This document shows positions 25,401 to 38,134 of a stretch of 64,000 nt of DNA, piece by piece. A program made the translations under genes and the position numbers. Origin of the DNA: Neisseria sp. Marseille-Q5346 (lineage in GTDB: Bacteria; Pseudomonadota; Gammaproteobacteria; Burkholderiales; Neisseriaceae); contig NZ_OX336253.1 in assembly GCF_946902045.1 (NCBI RefSeq), positions 1,116,001 through 1,180,000 on the forward strand, given 5' to 3'. Position 1 is the first letter of the stretch. Every line of letters begins with the position of its first letter. Under the pieces are notes generated by a model. That model was not told where the DNA came from. It made no database searches and saw only the letters and a list, made by a program, of their open reading frames with translations.

Positions 25401-25573
25401 TTATTCGCCCAACTTCTTCGTTTTATTGACGATAATCTCTACACGGCGGTTTTTAGCACGACCTTCGGGGTTGTCGCTGCCGTCATCGTTGGCGTTTGGC
25501 GCAACGGGATTGGCGGCGCCGAGACCTTCGGTTTGATAGTTTTGATGCAGACCTTGTGCTTCAAACCAGTTTG
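25401..25573 (-). pseudogene. OmpA C-terminal domain remnant
   Basis: About 56 codons on the minus strand encode the end of an OmpA-type peptidoglycan-binding domain: FEAQGLHQNYQTEGLGAANP, then the hallmark EGRAKNRRVEIIV and a TAA stop. Everything upstream of about 25573 is lost and replaced by a palindromic repeat, whose bases extend the open frame to 25661 without an OmpA sequence. The original gene would have been an outer-membrane or periplasmic protein with a peptidoglycan anchor. It is surely non-functional as it stands. Confidence 0.8.
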
Positions 25574-25680
25574 GCGTAGGTCGTATTCTCGAATCCGACA
25601 TTTCGAGCATTGCTGCAATAGATTGCAATGACCGGTATGTTAAAGATTTTGTCGGATACAAGTATCCGACCTACGCTTGC
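25574..25680. repeat. Palindromic repeat cutting the OmpA gene
   Basis: GCGTAGGTCGTATTC at the left and the run TATCCGACCTACGC at the right are near-complementary, and the right part (GTCGGATACAAGTATCCGAC) is itself a palindrome. Its end (CCTACGCTTGC) is shared with the element at 25264-25345. It forms the boundary of both the OmpA remnant and the membrane-protein gene to its right. Confidence 0.65.
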
Positions 25681-26332
25681 TTTGTCTTTCATTAATTAAT
25701 TCTGACAAATCATCATTAAATTTCTCTAAAACTCTCAAATTTTCTTCACTTATTTCTCGACTAAGGAAACCTATTTTGTAATTTTCATTAATATCTATTA
25801 TCTTGTCAAAAATATTCAATAATAAGATGATGTTATCAGGCTTATTATACTTATGAGGATACTTATTAATATAATATATCAATTCCCTTATCGCTATAGC
25901 TTGGTCGTTAGAAATAGAAATATTTACTTTATTTTTATTTTCAAAGCTAGTGCACATTTCCGAAGTAACTAAATTTGCAATCCAAAAAACAAAGGAAACT
26001 TTAGAAATCTGACCAATCTTTTCATCTGGTAAGCCATCTGTTATGTAATATGTAGCATATACAAAAAACAAAACTAAGCAAAACTTAACTACTATTTCCA
26101 CAACCTTATTCATGCTTTTATCATTAATTGGTTTTTTTATGTAAAAGTACAGATATGCAGAAAATGCACCAGCAATTATTGAGATAATATATGAACCAAT
26201 TCCCAATGTAGAGTTAGTAGGCGAATTGCTAATTTTAAAAAAACCTGCGTATGCTGATAAGAATAAAAATACGGTAATCAATGCTTGGTATTGACCTGCT
26301 GGAGTTGATAGGTATTTTTTAATTTTATTCAT
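25640..26332 (-). CDS. AT-rich hypothetical membrane protein
   Basis: A 230 aa protein with four N-terminal membrane helices (about residues 17-35, 45-65, 82-100 and 108-125 region) and a cytoplasmic helical domain (EISEENLRVLEKFNDDLSEL). I start at the ATG at 26332, preceded by AGAGGACA; the longer frame from 26464 lies inside uvrB and has no support. The last 13 residues (SKRRSDTCIRQNL) are encoded by the palindromic repeat, so the natural C-terminus has been replaced. Very AT-rich; probably acquired. No family recognised. Confidence 0.6.
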   Translation of the reverse strand: MNKIKKYLSTPAGQYQALITVFLFLSAYAGFFKISNSPTNSTLGIGSYIISIIAGAFSAYLYFYIKKPINDKSMNKVVEIVVKFCLVLFFVYATYYITDGLPDEKIGQISKVSFVFWIANLVTSEMCTSFENKNKVNISISNDQAIAIRELIYYINKYPHKYNKPDNIILLLNIFDKIIDINENYKIGFLSREISEENLRVLEKFNDDLSELINERQSKRRSDTCIRQNL

Positions 26333-26393
26333 GAAATGTCCTCTAATTTTTAAATTCATGGCTTTAATTATGGCATTATTTATATAAAAATAA

Positions 26394-28421
26394 TTACTCC
26401 GCCCCAAACAACAAATTCTCCTTAATCCCCCGAATCCTATCCCGCAACACAGCCGCTTCTTCAAACTGCAAATCCCTAGCCGCCTGCTGCATAGCTTTTT
26501 CCAATTTCGCGATTTCTTTAATCGCGTCTTCTTCGTTGTGAATCTCGCCGACTTTAACCTTATTTTTGCCTTTCAGACGGCCTTTGCCGCTATCTTCTTC
26601 GTGGTACACGCCGTCGATGATGTCTTTAACCTGTTTTTTAATCTGCTGCGGTATGATGCCGTGCTCTTCGTTAAATTTAATCTGTTTTTCGCGGCGGCGT
26701 TCGGTTTCGTCAATGGCGGCTTTCATGGAGTCGGTGATTTTGTCGGCGTACAAAATAGCGACGCCGTTCACGTTGCGCGCGGCGCGGCCTATGGTTTGAA
26801 TCAGGCTGCGGTGGGAGCGCAGGAAGCCTTCTTTGTCGGCGTCGAGGATGGCGACGAGGGAGACTTCGGGGATGTCCAAGCCTTCGCGCAAGAGGTTGAT
26901 GCCGACGAGTACGTCAAACAGTCCGAGCCGCAAATCTCTAATGATTTCAACGCGCTCTACAGTGTCGATGTCGCTGTGCAGGTAGCGTACTTTGATGCCG
27001 AGTTCGCTGTAATAGTCGGTGAGTTGCTCCGCCATGCGTTTGGTGAGAGTGGTAACGAGTACGCGTTCGCCTTTTTGGATGCGGTCGTTGATTTCGCTCA
27101 TTAAGTCATCGACTTGAGTGGCGACGGGGCGGATGATGATTTGGGGGTCAACCAGCCCTGTGGGGCGGACGACTTGTTCGACCACTTGTCCAGCGTGTTC
27201 TTCTTCGTATTTGGCGGGGGTGGCGGAAACGAAGATGGTTTGTGGCATGACTTTTTCAAATTCGTGGAATTTGAGCGGTCGGTTGTCGCGGGCGGAAGGC
27301 AGGCGGAAGCCGTAGTCGACGAGGTTTTGCTTGCGCGATGCGTCGCCTTTGTACATACCGCCGATTTGGGTAACGGTAACGTGGCTTTCGTCGATGAACA
27401 TGATGGCGTTGTCGGGCAGGTAGTCCATCAGCGTGGGCGGCGGTTCGCCTTCTTTTTTGCCGGAGAAGTGGCGGGAGTAGTTTTCGATGCCTTTGCAGAA
27501 GCCCATTTCGTAGAGCATTTCGAGGTCAAAGCGGGTGCGCTGTTCGATGCGTTGTTGCTCGACGGGGCGTTGTTCGCGAGCGAAAAATTCGATGCGTTCG
27601 CGCAGTTCTTCTTTGATGGATTCGCAGGCGCGCAATACGGTGTCGCGCGGGGTAACGTAGTGGCTGGACGGGAAGACGGTGTAGCGGCCGACGCGTTGGA
27701 TAAGGCTACCTGAAAGCGGGTCGAACATATCGAGGCGGTCGATTTCGTCGTCAAACAGGCTGATGCGCAAGGCGTTTTCGGAGCTTTCGGCGGGGTACAC
27801 GTCAATCACGTCGCCACGCACGCGGAAGCTGCCGCGTTTGAAGTCCAAATCGCCGCGTTCGTACTGCATGGAAACGAGCGTGGCGATGATGTCGCGCTGC
27901 TCGATGGTGTCGCCTTCTTTGACGGACAACACCATTTGCTGATACTCGGTCGGGTCGCCGATACCGTAAATGGCGGACACGGTGGCGACGATAATCACAT
28001 CGTCGCGCGTCATCAGGTTTTTGGTGGCGGAAAGGCGCATTTGCTCGATGTGTTCGTTGATCGCGCTGTCTTTTTCTATGAACAAATCACGGCTGGGTAC
28101 ATAGGCTTCGGGTTGGTAATAGTCGTAGTAGGAGACGAAATATTCCACCGCGTTTTCGGGGAAAAACTCGCGCATTTCGGCATAAAGCTGAGCTGCAAGG
28201 GTTTTGTTGTGCGCCATAATGATGGCAGGACGACCGCTTTGGGCGATGACGTTCGCCATGGTGTAGGTTTTGCCTGAACCGGTTACGCCGAGCAGGGTTT
28301 GATAAGCAAGGCCGTCTGAAAGTCCTTCGAGCAAGCCAGCAATGGCAGTGGGCTGGTCACCGGCAGGAGGAAATGGCTGATGAAGTTTAAACGGAGAATT
28401 GGGATATTGGATGACTTCCAT
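26394..28421 (-). CDS. uvrB: UvrB, excinuclease ABC subunit B
   Basis: A 675 aa DNA repair helicase-like protein that verifies damage after UvrA loading and recruits UvrC. Visible parts: Walker A GVTGSGKT (residues 45-52), the Tyr-rich beta-hairpin [23 protein letters not shown]-like FIDESHVTV, helicase motif [14 protein letters not shown] and a C-terminal UVR domain (about 635-668, EAAVLRDRI) that contacts UvrC. Full normal length. Two DUS are in the coding sequence (near 26573 and 28312). Upstream it faces the comP region; downstream the AT-rich membrane gene starts 61 bases later. Confidence 0.97.
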   Translation of the reverse strand: MEVIQYPNSPFKLHQPFPPAGDQPTAIAGLLEGLSDGLAYQTLLGVTGSGKTYTMANVIAQSGRPAIIMAHNKTLAAQLYAEMREFFPENAVEYFVSYYDYYQPEAYVPSRDLFIEKDSAINEHIEQMRLSATKNLMTRDDVIIVATVSAIYGIGDPTEYQQMVLSVKEGDTIEQRDIIATLVSMQYERGDLDFKRGSFRVRGDVIDVYPAESSENALRISLFDDEIDRLDMFDPLSGSLIQRVGRYTVFPSSHYVTPRDTVLRACESIKEELRERIEFFAREQRPVEQQRIEQRTRFDLEMLYEMGFCKGIENYSRHFSGKKEGEPPPTLMDYLPDNAIMFIDESHVTVTQIGGMYKGDASRKQNLVDYGFRLPSARDNRPLKFHEFEKVMPQTIFVSATPAKYEEEHAGQVVEQVVRPTGLVDPQIIIRPVATQVDDLMSEINDRIQKGERVLVTTLTKRMAEQLTDYYSELGIKVRYLHSDIDTVERVEIIRDLRLGLFDVLVGINLLREGLDIPEVSLVAILDADKEGFLRSHRSLIQTIGRAARNVNGVAILYADKITDSMKAAIDETERRREKQIKFNEEHGIIPQQIKKQVKDIIDGVYHEEDSGKGRLKGKNKVKVGEIHNEEDAIKEIAKLEKAMQQAARDLQFEEAAVLRDRIRGIKENLLFGAE

Positions 28422-28580
28422 AAGACGGCCTGTTTTATGCTCAGGTAAAGAGAGGATTATAACAAAGGGCCGTCTGAAAATTGATAGTGTGCCAATCTGA
28501 TAAGACTAAATATTTCATCTCCTTCCTTAACTAACTGAGGTTGGTTGTGTTAGCTGGAACAATTAAACTACCCTCTCCCC

Positions 28581-28608
28581 AAAGGACGTGCCTATGTACG
28601 TCCTTTTT
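28581..28608 (+). terminator. Orphan rightward intrinsic terminator between uvrB and comP
   Basis: AAAGGACGT / ACGTCCTTT stem followed by TTCT on the plus strand. Both neighbouring genes are on the minus strand, so it ends no annotated transcript; comP and uvrB read through it in the other direction. It may end a small plus-strand RNA beginning near 28530. Confidence 0.6.
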
Positions 28609-28639
28609 CTTTATCCGCTTCTCCCTTTCCACCCGATTG

Positions 28640-29134
28640 TTACCCCATAAAAGGCCGACACTCCGCATCATTGCCCTTAAATATCTCCTCACCGTCCGTA
28701 CAACTGCCCTTCCCCTTCATCTTCCCGCACACCACCGCCGTCAACGACTCGTTCAAGCGCAGCACCCTCGGCTCCGCCTCCCTGTCCAGCGCCACCGCCT
28801 TCAAGGTAAACTTACCCTCCAGGATGCCCTTAGCCTGACCGCTCATCCTGATACAGAAACCGCCCGCCTCCTTCACCGGCAATTCCGGCCACTTCGTCGA
28901 CGTCAGCTTAAAGCTGCCCTTTTTTGTGTAGAACTGCTCCATAAAGCGCGCATTTTCCAGCAGGGCGGCATGCGCCGCACGCAGGTTCGCCGAGCGGACC
29001 GATTCCCGATAGGCAGTCAATGCCGCCGTCGCCAATATCGAAACCAACAGCATCACCACCAACAGCTGTATCAAAGAATACCCCCTCTGCACAGTTGCCC
29101 TATTCCGTTTTCCGTCAAATGCTTTTAAGTACAT
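28640..29134 (-). CDS. comP: ComP, minor type IV pilin and DUS receptor
   Basis: A 164 aa prepilin. An 18-residue leader ends QRG, followed by the hydrophobic pilin helix YSLIQLLVVMLLVSILATAA. The rest matches meningococcal ComP closely in pattern: ALLENARFMEQFYTKKGSFK, then TSTKWPELPVKEAGGFCIR, with the two disulfide pairs and KGNDAEC at the end. ComP sits in or near the pilus and binds DUS through a positive surface, giving species-preferred DNA uptake. Mature position +5 is Gln instead of the usual Glu. GGGAAGAAAGAT precedes the ATG. comEA lies upstream in the same direction, so the two may share a transcript. Confidence 0.92.
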   Translation of the reverse strand: MYLKAFDGKRNRATVQRGYSLIQLLVVMLLVSILATAALTAYRESVRSANLRAAHAALLENARFMEQFYTKKGSFKLTSTKWPELPVKEAGGFCIRMSGQAKGILEGKFTLKAVALDREAEPRVLRLNESLTAVVCGKMKGKGSCTDGEEIFKGNDAECRPFMG

Positions 29135-29186
29135 ATCTTTCTTCCCTTTATCTTTTATATCCCCTATCCAACAAGAGGCTATCCGT

Positions 29187-29319
29187 TTATCCCTTTACCC
29201 AATGGCCCCCATTGGTCCAAGTCTTCATTCCCGGCCCCAAACAAAGCCGCCCGTCAACCGGAACCGGCAAGCAGTTCGGCCTCGGGGCGGCGTATACGGC
29301 ACGATCGTCCGTCAGGTTA
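29187..29319 (-). other. Possible small coding remnant between comEA and comP
   Basis: An open frame on the minus strand reads DDRAVYAAPRPNCLPVPVDG, then RLCLGPGMKTWTNGGHWVKG and a TAA stop at 29187. It has two Cys and a W-x3-GHW pattern often seen in secreted proteins, and its base use looks coding. There is no ATG or GTG at the beginning, only near MKTW. It may be the tail of a lost gene. Confidence 0.3.
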
Positions 29320-29604
29320 TTTTTTCACGGCAGGCTGCGCGGCCTTAGGCGCGGCAGAAGAAACCGTCGCCTCCGCCTTCAACTTGTTCAGTACCGCATC
29401 ACCGATGCCCTTCACGTTTTTCAGCTCCTCCACCGATTTGAACGCACCGTTCTTCTGGCGGTATTCTACAATCGATTTCGCCTTAGCCGGGCCGATACCC
29501 GGCAATGCCTCCAGTTCGGCAGAAGATGCGGTATTGACGTTCACGGCAGCCAAAGAGAACGCCGTACAAACGGCGGCAACTACACCAAATAAAAATTTCT
29601 TCAT
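29317..29604 (-). CDS. comE: ComEA (ComE), periplasmic DNA-uptake protein
   Basis: A 95 aa protein with a signal peptide (MKKFLFGVVAAVCTAFSLAA) and two helix-hairpin-helix motifs, LEALPGIGPAKAKSIV and LKNVKGIGDAVLNKLK, which bind double-stranded DNA without sequence preference. It pulls DNA into the periplasm after ComP recognition at the surface. A Lys/Ala/Pro-rich tail follows. In pathogenic Neisseria comE is repeated next to each rRNA operon; the same position is seen here, 290 bases after the 5S gene. Other copies may exist outside this window. Confidence 0.95.
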   Translation of the reverse strand: MKKFLFGVVAAVCTAFSLAAVNVNTASSAELEALPGIGPAKAKSIVEYRQKNGAFKSVEELKNVKGIGDAVLNKLKAEATVSSAAPKAAQPAVKK

Positions 29605-29859
29605 CAGGGTTTTCCTATAACGTGTCGGATTGAATCAGTCAGGAAGTCTACCGAATGGTTTTATTCCACTCTGTAAACACTGTCACATACGCAGATAGGG
29701 CAACAGCCCATGCCCATATAAATGCTTACGACATATTAACGCAAATATCGTTTGATTTCAAATATTTCAAACGGTTAACCGTAACTTTCGGTACGTTTGT
29801 TCAAGAATCACAACAGGGTAATCATAATCCCCCTATCGCCAAACCGACAGGCATATAAA
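29605..29859. other. Intergenic region, rRNA operon end to comEA
   Basis: About 255 bases with no gene supported. TGAATCAGTCAGGAAG at 29631 repeats TGAATCAGTCAGTAAG found between 5S and 23S at 30061, so a short rRNA-spacer sequence is duplicated here. It must hold the comEA promoter. Confidence 0.5.
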
Positions 29860-29885
29860 AAGCCCCCGACATCAGTCGGGGGCTT
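29860..29885 (-). terminator. rRNA operon terminator
   Basis: AAGCCCCCGAC / GTCGGGGGCTT stem, a very stable GC-rich hairpin with a T run on the minus strand, just after the 5S gene. Confidence 0.92.
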
Positions 29886-29893
29886 CGGAATGG

Positions 29894-30008
29894 GTGTTTG
29901 GCGGTGACCTACTTTCACATGGAAGAACCACACTATCATCGGCGCTGAGTCGTTTCACGGTCCTGTTCGGGATGGGAAGGCGTGGGACCAACTCGCTATG
30001 GCCGCCAA
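29894..30008 (-). rRNA. rrf: 5S ribosomal RNA
   Basis: About 115 bases beginning TTGGCGGCCATAGCGAGTTG on the minus strand and ending in CGCCAAACACCC; typical 5S sequence, last gene of the operon. Ends are approximate to a few bases. Confidence 0.95.
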
Positions 30009-30109
30009 ACTTAAACTGTTACAAATCGGTAAAGCCTTAATCAATATATTCGGTGATGACTGAATCAGTCAGTAAGCTTTTATCTTTTGAAGTTCTTCAA
30101 ATGATAGAG

Positions 30110-33000
<2,891 letters not shown>

Positions 33001-33342
33001 TTTCAAGAACCTCTTTGACTTCGTTTACCTACCCGTTGACTAGGGAAGCAAACTTGAAATTCCTACTTTGATAAAGCTTACTGCTTTGTTGTGTCTTAAT
33101 CCTGCCTTTTGTGTTTCAGGATTAAGTCGATACAATCATCACCCAAATACTGTGTTTGTTTTCTTTTCTCTTGCGAGAGATTTTTTATCCTTTGCAAAGA
33201 ACAAAAAATCAAAACAAACTCATTGTCTTTGTTTGTTGATTTCGGCTTTCCAATTTGTTAAAGATCGATGCGTCGATATTTCACTTCGCAAATCAAAATA
33301 AGCTGCTAAGTATAGCAGGCTTCCTTTGATTTGTAAAGTTCT
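33001..33342 (-). other. Internal transcribed spacer, tRNA-Ala to 23S
   Basis: Non-coding spacer of the rRNA operon. It contains a boxA antitermination-like site (33251-33267) before 23S. Confidence 0.8.
33251..33267 (-). promoter_or_regulatory. boxA antitermination site before 23S
   Basis: Minus-strand CGATCTTTAACAAATTG matches the boxA core (TCTTTAACA) bound by NusB-NusE, at the usual place in the spacer upstream of 23S. Confidence 0.7.
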
Positions 33343-33418
33343 TGGTGGAGGCAAACGGGATCGAACCGATGACCCCCTGCTTGCAAAGCAGGTGCTCTAC
33401 CAACTGAGCTATGCCCCC
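33343..33418 (-). tRNA. tRNA-Ala (TGC)
   Basis: 76 bases including an encoded CCA. Acceptor GGGGGCA pairs with TGCCTCC; anticodon TGC sits in CTTTGCAAG; the T-loop GGTTCGATCC is standard. Located between 16S and 23S, as usual. Confidence 0.97.
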
Positions 33419-33423
33419 GTTCT

Positions 33424-33500
<77 letters not shown>

Positions 33501-33603
33501 GGATTCTCTTCTTAAGCGAATCTTGTCTTCACTCAAGCTTTTCTCTTCCGCATCTTTATACAGTTTACCGATAAGTGTGAATGCATCAGACCTCTTCTTT
33601 CTC

Positions 33604-35148
<1,545 letters not shown>

Positions 35149-35266
35149 ATCTCTAACTTATAACTTCTGGTCTGCTTCAAAGAAACCGACAGGACAATGT
35201 CTAAAACATCATCTTGTCTGTCTTTCAAACAGTGTGAGGCCTAATGCACTCACACTTATCGGTAAT

Positions 35267-35283
35267 CTGTTTTTTAAAGAGCG
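35267..35283 (-). promoter_or_regulatory. boxA site in the 16S leader
   Basis: Minus-strand CGCTCTTTAAAAAACAG resembles E. coli boxA (TGCTCTTTAACA), just downstream of the rRNA promoter. Confidence 0.7.
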
Positions 35284-35289
35284 AATCGA

Positions 35290-35317
35290 ATTATACAGTA
35301 CATTTAGCAAATGTCAA
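35290..35317 (-). promoter_or_regulatory. rRNA promoter, proximal
   Basis: Consensus boxes on the minus strand: TTGACA (35312-35317) and TATAAT (35290-35295) with 16 bases between, and an AT-rich upstream stretch suitable as an UP element. Confidence 0.88.
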
Positions 35318-35397
35318 CTAAAATTATCGAAAATTCTAACTAACTGTGTTATACTGTCTGCTTCGTTTTCTTCACCGCGTCAGCAGCGAAGAACCGA

Positions 35398-35426
35398 ACT
35401 ATACGCCCCCAAATAAAACCAGTCAA
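35398..35426 (-). promoter_or_regulatory. rRNA promoter, distal
   Basis: TTGACT (35421-35426) and TATAGT (35398-35403) with 17 bases between, upstream of the proximal promoter; tandem rRNA promoters are common. Confidence 0.72.
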
Positions 35427-35463
35427 CACCTTTCGCAAAATTATTTCTAGAAATTTAACCACC

Positions 35464-35485
35464 ACCCTGTTTTAACAGGGTTTTT
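35464..35485 (+). terminator. Orphan plus-strand terminator
   Basis: CCCTG / CAGGG stem with TTTTTATTTTT after it, read on the plus strand. No rightward gene precedes it; it may end antisense transcription over the rRNA promoters or be a relic. Confidence 0.55.
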
Positions 35486-35549
35486 ATTTTTCTAAAAACA
35501 CCTCAGATCTTCCCTATTCTCTTTCCAAATCCAACCCTATTCAATACTA

Positions 35550-35581
35550 AGGCCGTCTGAAATTTTGGTTTCAGACGGCCT
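35550..35581 (-). terminator. DUS inverted pair after ypjD
   Basis: AG-DUS at 35550-35561 and complement at 35570-35581, 17 bases past the ypjD stop. Confidence 0.8.
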
Positions 35582-35597
35582 TTTTTATGTTTTCCAT

Positions 35598-36410
35598 TTA
35601 TCCAATACGGTGAAGGATAATTTCTAAGACAAATTTACTGCCTATATAGGCAAAAATCAGACTAACAAATCCGACAATAGTCCAAACAGCGGCTTTTTTA
35701 CCCCGCCATGCGGTCATACTGTGTTTCAACAATAATGCGCCATAAATCAGCCACGACATAATACTGAAGATGGTTTTATGCGTGAAGGTCATGGGTTTGC
35801 CGAAAACGGCTTCGGCAAAAAACGTCCCGCTGATAACTGAATAGGTCAATAAAATGAAACCTGCCCAAATACCTTGGAACATGAGTTTCTCCAAACTTAA
35901 TAAAGGTGGCAAGAAGCTGACCAATGCGGAAAAACGGCGTTTGTGCAAATTACGGTTGATTAAAAGGATTAGGATGGCAAATAAGGTAACGATGCCAAAC
36001 AATCCGTATGCGAGCAATGATGATGCGATATGCGACAGCGGCAATAAGTCTACGATTTGACGGCCTGTGAAATCTCCCGGGAAAAGGAAACCCAGCAATA
36101 AGGTCAATGCGGCACAGGGATACAATAAGAGTTGCACACCGCGCAGACAATAAAAGAAGCTGCCTAAGCAGTACATCATCAGCATCAGCCAGACTATCAG
36201 GCTGAGCGAATAGCCAAAACCGGTAATCAATACCCTATCCTGCAATACAGGGAACATCAATGCTGCGCCATGTACCAATAATGCGCCGCTCAAAATCAGC
36301 AGCTCGGTTTTCAACGGGTAAGACTTATTATTGTGCTTTTTATGTTGCAACCAGGAAAATGCGCCCAATCCGGCATACACCAGCATAAGGCAGATTAAGA
36401 CAATCGGCAT
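35598..36410 (-). CDS. ypjD: YpjD, CcsA/HemX-like inner-membrane protein
   Basis: A 270 aa integral membrane protein with about eight helices, related to the cytochrome c assembly (CcsA/CcmC) family. The His in PLSHIASSLLAYGLFGI and in FTHKTIFSIMSWLIYG sit where the haem-ligating His pairs are found in that family. I chose the ATG at 36410 (MPIVLICLM); the longer frame begins at a GTG at 36440 with no ribosome-binding site. It is divergent from ffh, the same neighbour pair as in E. coli. The function of YpjD is not firmly known. Confidence 0.85.
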   Translation of the reverse strand: MPIVLICLMLVYAGLGAFSWLQHKKHNNKSYPLKTELLILSGALLVHGAALMFPVLQDRVLITGFGYSLSLIVWLMLMMYCLGSFFYCLRGVQLLLYPCAALTLLLGFLFPGDFTGRQIVDLLPLSHIASSLLAYGLFGIVTLFAILILLINRNLHKRRFSALVSFLPPLLSLEKLMFQGIWAGFILLTYSVISGTFFAEAVFGKPMTFTHKTIFSIMSWLIYGALLLKHSMTAWRGKKAAVWTIVGFVSLIFAYIGSKFVLEIILHRIG

Positions 36411-36591
36411 AAATATCTTTCTCAATAGACGTGTGAACACTTGACGGACACCCGGCAGGGTTTCAGACGGCCTTGGTGTCGTGTTTGTGTTCTTGAAGCA
36501 TAACTTCGGACTATCGTGTAAAATAATCCGAATTTTATTTTAACAAAGAATGCCCTGTATTGGGCAGCTATTCTCATTATCAAGGATAAGT

Positions 36592-37962
36592 ATGTTAGAC
36601 AACCTGACCAACCGCTTCAGCAAGGTACTTAAAAATATTCGCGGCCAATCAACGCTGACCGAAGACAATATTAAAGAAGCCTTGCGTGAGGTTCGTCTTG
36701 CCCTGCTGGAAGCCGACGTTGCATTGCCCGTCGTTAAAGAATTCGTCAACACAGTCAAAGAACAGGCCCTCGGTCAAGAAGTCGTCGGCAGCCTGACGCC
36801 TGACCAAGCCTTTATCGGCGTGGTCAACCAAGCCTTAGTCGAACTGATGGGCAAGGAAAACAAAACGCTGGACTTATCGGTTTCACCGCCTGCCATTGTT
36901 TTGATGGCTGGTTTGCAAGGTGCCGGTAAGACAACAACCGTCGGCAAACTTGCCCGCCTGCTGAAAAACGATCAGAAGAAAAAAGTTTTGGTGGTATCTG
37001 CCGACGTTTACCGCCCTGCTGCGATTGAACAGCTGCGCCTGTTAGCCGAACAGGTCGGCGTGGACTTTTTCCCGTCTGATACCAACCAAAAACCGGTTGA
37101 GATTGCAACTGCCGCCGTCGATTACGCCAAAAAACATTTTTACGATGTCTTGATGGTCGATACCGCCGGCCGCCTGGCAATCGATGAAGAAATGATGAAC
37201 GAAATCAAAGCGCTTCATGCTGCGGTCAACCCGGTTGAAACTTTGTTCGTCATCGATGCCATGTTAGGTCAGGATGCTGTGAACACTGCTCAGGCATTTA
37301 ATGAAGCCCTGCCGCTGACCGGTGTCGTATTGACCAAGATGGACGGCGACTCGCGCGGCGGTGCGGCATTGTCCGTACGCCATGTAACCGGCAAACCGAT
37401 TAAATTTATCGGCGTCGGCGAAAAAATCAACGGCCTCGAACCTTTCCACCCCGACCGTCTTGCCAGCCGTATCCTCGGCATGGGCGACGTATTGACCCTG
37501 ATTGAAGACGTTCAAAAAGGTATTGATGAAGAAGCCGCCGCCAAAATGGCGAAAAAGCTGCAAAAAGGCAAAGGCTTCGACCTCAACGACTTTAAAGAAC
37601 AAATCCAACAGATGCGCAATATGGGCGGCTTGGAAAACCTGATGTCGAAAATGCCGGGCGAACTGGGGCAAATATCGAAACAAATCCCCGAAGGTACAGC
37701 TAAAAAAGCGATGGGCAAAGTGGAAGCCATCATCAACTCGATGACCCCTAAAGAACGCGCCAACCCCGCCCTGCTCAAAGCCAGCCGCAAACGCCGTATT
37801 GCAATGGGTGCGGGTACGACCGTGCAGGAAGTGAACAAATTGCTCAAACAGTTTGAACAAATGCAACAAATGATGAAGATGTTCAGCGGCAACGGCTTGG
37901 GCAAACTGATGCGTTTGGCCAAAGGCATGAAAGGAATGAAAGGCATGTTCCCGGGTTTGTAA
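36592..37962 (+). CDS. ffh: Ffh, signal recognition particle protein
   Basis: A 456 aa GTPase that binds 4.5S RNA and nascent signal sequences for membrane targeting. N domain (1-85), G domain with GLQGAGKTTT, DTAGRL and TKMDGDSRGG, and a Met-rich M domain at the C-terminus (QMQQMMKMFSGNGLGKLMRL). The start is the ATG at 36592, with AAGGATAAG upstream; the in-frame ATG at 36550 would add 14 non-conserved residues. Ends in a terminator hairpin. Confidence 0.97.
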   Translation: MLDNLTNRFSKVLKNIRGQSTLTEDNIKEALREVRLALLEADVALPVVKEFVNTVKEQALGQEVVGSLTPDQAFIGVVNQALVELMGKENKTLDLSVSPPAIVLMAGLQGAGKTTTVGKLARLLKNDQKKKVLVVSADVYRPAAIEQLRLLAEQVGVDFFPSDTNQKPVEIATAAVDYAKKHFYDVLMVDTAGRLAIDEEMMNEIKALHAAVNPVETLFVIDAMLGQDAVNTAQAFNEALPLTGVVLTKMDGDSRGGAALSVRHVTGKPIKFIGVGEKINGLEPFHPDRLASRILGMGDVLTLIEDVQKGIDEEAAAKMAKKLQKGKGFDLNDFKEQIQQMRNMGGLENLMSKMPGELGQISKQIPEGTAKKAMGKVEAIINSMTPKERANPALLKASRKRRIAMGAGTTVQEVNKLLKQFEQMQQMMKMFSGNGLGKLMRLAKGMKGMKGMFPGL

Positions 37963-37978
37963 GCTAATTTGACCGAAA

Positions 37979-38006
37979 ACGCCGTCTGAAAAGTTTCAGA
38001 CGGCGT
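37979..38006 (+). terminator. DUS inverted pair after ffh
   Basis: ACGCCGTCTGAA at 37979-37990 and complement at 37995-38006, flanked by AAA and TTTTT, a good terminator. The outer base pair is AC/GT, not the AG dialect. Confidence 0.85.
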
Positions 38007-38082
38007 TTTTGTTTTGTATTCAGATTTAAAATCATGAGGCCTTAAGCAACCATTTCTTCTATAACATCTAACTATCTATAAA

Positions 38083-38114
38083 AGGCCGTCTGAAATCCTA
38101 TTTTCAGACGGCCT
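38083..38114 (-). terminator. DUS inverted pair after dsbA
   Basis: AG-DUS at 38083-38094 and complement at 38103-38114, 20 bases beyond the dsbA stop. Confidence 0.8.
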
Positions 38115-38134
38115 TTACTCATTCAACCTTCAAC

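Larger units (their letters stand above)
35149..35597. other. rRNA promoter/leader region and gap before ypjD
   Basis: Holds the rRNA leader, with an inverted repeat AGTGTGAG / CTCACACT near 35231-35257, boxA, two tandem promoters, an orphan plus-strand terminator (35464) and a DUS hairpin (35550). No gene. Confidence 0.7.
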
